Of a DNA stretch of 64,000 bases, positions 62,325-64,000 are shown in pieces. Origin of the DNA: an uncultured Clostridia bacterium. Its GTDB lineage: Bacteria > Bacillota > Clostridia > Oscillospirales > Acutalibacteraceae. The stretch spans positions 1 through 64,000 of the forward strand of contig CAMNXD010000003.1 in NCBI GenBank assembly GCA_946566955.1. Reading direction: 5' to 3'. The position numbers were made by a program, and so were the translations under genes. The notes beneath the pieces are model-generated. The model was given only the letters and a program-made list of their open reading frames with translations. It had not been told where the DNA came from and did not search any database. Position 1 is the first letter of the stretch. The number at the start of each line of letters is the position of its first letter.

Positions 62325-63842
62325 ATGAATGAATTTAACCAAAGCGGCAGTGAACATGAATTTAGTAGATTAAAGTCGATATTTTGGCCTATTCATAGAT
62401 ACGAACTTAAAAAGTTTTTGCCGATGAGTTTGCTGATGTTTTGCGTGCTATTTGTGTATACTATGGTTAAAGACTTGAAAGACGTTTTTATTTTAAGATA
62501 TGCTACTTGCGGAAGTACGGAGCTATTACCAGTTTTAAAACTATGGTTTGTTATGCCAACTGCATTCACGTTTGCAATGCTTTTTACTTTTTTAGTTGGA
62601 AAATTCGGAAGCCGGAAAGCTTTTTATATAGTAGTTTCAACTTTTATGTTATTTTACCTGGTATTTGTGGTTGTACTTTTCCCTCACGTAAAAGCTGGAC
62701 ATTGGCATGCAAGTGCTGAAACTATACGGCAGCTTCAAGAAACTTGGCCAAAAATTTTTTATTATGTTATACCATGTTTAACAAATTGGAGTTATACACT
62801 ATTTTATTGTTTTTCGGAAATTTGGGGGACTGCAACTATTGGCTCTTTATTTTGGCAATTTGCAAATCAAGTAACTAAAAAAAATGAAGTCAATAGGTTT
62901 TATGGTCTTTATGCGATGATTGCTAATATAGGAGTAGTGCTATCTGGAGGGGCTTTAGAGCGTATGTCTAAAGCAACTGAATTAGACTTTGATAGAAATG
63001 TCAAGATTTTGGTAGGATTATGCATATTCTTTGGAATAGCCTCTATGGCGGTTTTTTACTATATAAACAAGGTCGTTTTAAAAGACCCAAGGTTTTATAA
63101 TTCTTCTATATTTGAGCACGAAAACAAGAAAAGCAAGGTGAGCTTTATGGAAGGTATAAAGCTTTTATTTACTTCTTCGTATATGGGACTAGTTGCAGTT
63201 TTACTTTTATCCTATGGCACTACTGTTAATTTTGTGGAAATTCTTTGGAAGGATTATCTCAGGTCAACTCTTGTTAATCCCAATGATTGTGCGTCAATGC
63301 TTGGAAATCTTTCGATGACTACAGGCGCTTTGACTATATTTATGACGTTTTTAAGTACGAACATAATGAGAAAATTCAAATGGAAAGTTCCTGCTCTTAT
63401 TCCTCCTTTGTGTATGGCAGGGCTTGGACTTATATTTTTTTCGCTTGTAATTTATAACAAACAAGGGGCGAGCCATATAATGGGCCGTTCGGTTCCAATG
63501 ATGATTCTGTGGGTAGGTCTTTTTACCGATGCGATAATTAAAAGTGTTAAATACTGCTTATTTGACCCAACTAAAAATATGGTCTTCCGGCCCTTAGACC
63601 ATGACACTAAAACTAAAGGTCAAGCTGCAGTTGAAGTTATAGCTGGACGTGCAGGTAAAGCTGGAGCCTCAACAGTAAACTATGTTTTAACGAATATCGT
63701 ATCCGTGGGAAGCAAGATTTCTTCTCATTTATTTACTATTGTTCCTATTTTTGCAGTAACGGCAGTAGGATGGATTTTTGCCGTATTTGGGCTCAGCAAA
63801 AAATATGAAGCAAAACTTTTAAAGCAGTCAGAAGAAGTTTAA
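62325..63842 (+). CDS. tlcA: ATP/ADP translocase (NTT/Tlc family)
   Basis: 505 residues from ATG 62325 (GAAAGGAG upstream); an in-frame ATG at 62271 has no ribosome site. About eleven to twelve hydrophobic helices. Family blocks are clear: FWPIHRYELKKFLPMSLLMF, YTMVKDLKDVFIL, SEIWGTATIGSLFWQFANQVT, EVNRFYGLYAMIANIG, SVKYCLFDPTKNMVF and GQAAVEVIAGRAGKAGAS. These carriers swap host ATP for bacterial ADP in Rickettsiales and Chlamydiae; some transport other nucleotides. The substrate here is not proven by sequence. Such genes are rare in Firmicutes and are strong evidence of a lifestyle inside eukaryotic cells. Confidence 0.95.
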   Translation: MNEFNQSGSEHEFSRLKSIFWPIHRYELKKFLPMSLLMFCVLFVYTMVKDLKDVFILRYATCGSTELLPVLKLWFVMPTAFTFAMLFTFLVGKFGSRKAFYIVVSTFMLFYLVFVVVLFPHVKAGHWHASAETIRQLQETWPKIFYYVIPCLTNWSYTLFYCFSEIWGTATIGSLFWQFANQVTKKNEVNRFYGLYAMIANIGVVLSGGALERMSKATELDFDRNVKILVGLCIFFGIASMAVFYYINKVVLKDPRFYNSSIFEHENKKSKVSFMEGIKLLFTSSYMGLVAVLLLSYGTTVNFVEILWKDYLRSTLVNPNDCASMLGNLSMTTGALTIFMTFLSTNIMRKFKWKVPALIPPLCMAGLGLIFFSLVIYNKQGASHIMGRSVPMMILWVGLFTDAIIKSVKYCLFDPTKNMVFRPLDHDTKTKGQAAVEVIAGRAGKAGASTVNYVLTNIVSVGSKISSHLFTIVPIFAVTAVGWIFAVFGLSKKYEAKLLKQSEEV

Positions 63843-63860
63843 AATTTAGGATTTCTTTTA

Positions 63861-63891
63861 AGCCTCCTGGACATTTAAAGTCTAAGAGGCT
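63861..63891 (+). terminator. Terminator-like hairpin after the translocase gene
   Basis: AGCCTC (63861-63866) pairs with GAGGCT (63886-63891), and an inner GGAC with GTCT. It is followed by an AT-rich, T-containing tail (ATTTATATATTT). Bases 63892-64000 contain nothing else I can identify. Confidence 0.6.
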
Positions 63892-64000
63892 ATTTATATA
63901 TTTAATTCATAAATACATGAACATTAAATTAATTTTTTTATATATTTTAATTGTATATGGTAAATTTTTAAGTAATATGATATTATATAATTTTCATCAA

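Overview
This is an AT-rich chromosomal window (roughly one third G+C by eye) of a Clostridia-type Firmicute. The synteny is typical of the class: ftsEX with a PcsB/EnvC-like hydrolase, rplS-lepB-rbgA-rnhB-yraN, tig-clpP-clpX-lon-engB, spoIIAA-spoIIAB-sigF, hprK...murB...whiA, and remA-gmk-rpoZ. Sporulation genes (spoIIAA, spoIIAB, sigF, an unsplit sigK, spoIIR) show an endospore-forming ancestry. The last gene encodes an ATP/ADP translocase of the plastid/Chlamydia/Rickettsia (NTT) family. That family marks bacteria living inside eukaryotic cells, so I infer a host-associated, probably intracellular clostridium that may import host ATP, like the energy-parasitic Clostridia known from gut protists. 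The species is not determined.

Layout. 1-4.2 kb: cell-division module (ftsE end, ftsX, M23 hydrolase activator, an S41-like protein that has lost its catalytic residues) and comF. 4.1-6.6 kb, minus strand: prfB, ppa, folD. 6.7-15.0 kb: galU, a secreted metallopeptidase-like protein, rplS with a candidate leader, two tandem signal peptidases, rbgA, rnhB, yraN, an M19 dipeptidase, a phosphoesterase and trigger factor. 15-22.8 kb: clpP, an orphan transposon omega-RNA-like element, clpX, lon, engB, valS. 22.8-29.5 kb: spoIIA operon, then minus-strand nth-hprK-PHP-murB-whiA, then sigK. 29.6-31.6 kb: an unrecognised 664-residue protein with a Lys/Glu-rich tail. 31.8-38.1 kb: asnB, two helicase-loading proteins, five tRNA genes, a decayed phage gene pair, remA-gmk-rpoZ. 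38.2-39.7 kb: a PD-(D/E)XK-like protein and an orphan MazF toxin.

39.8-58.7 kb is the centrepiece: a same-strand operon for a contractile injection system of the extracellular (eCIS/Afp/PVC-like) type. It has a sheath, two gp19-like tube proteins, a tail-assembly chaperone, gp27- and gp5-like hub/spike proteins, a gp25 wedge protein, two large baseplate proteins, a gpI-like protein and a fibre-like protein with an Ig-like end. No capsid, portal or terminase gene is present, so it is not a prophage. The AAA+ ATPase, PAAR tip and LysM proteins usual for eCIS are not recognised here. Between the chaperone gene and the second tube gene a DUF6760-like reading frame has no usable start codon. It is joined to the chaperone frame in the -1 register exactly at a T TTT TTC slippery heptamer. 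This looks like the phage G/GT (Mu gp41/42) programmed frameshift inside an eCIS, and is the most interesting single signal in the window. LemA and TPM-domain genes follow directly, then spoIIR, and minus-strand rpmB-ogg.

A second genome-level oddity is translation initiation. prfB, murB and probably lon have no ATG/GTG/TTG where the conserved N-terminus and Shine-Dalgarno sequence require a start. Each instead has AUU or AUA at the right spacing.
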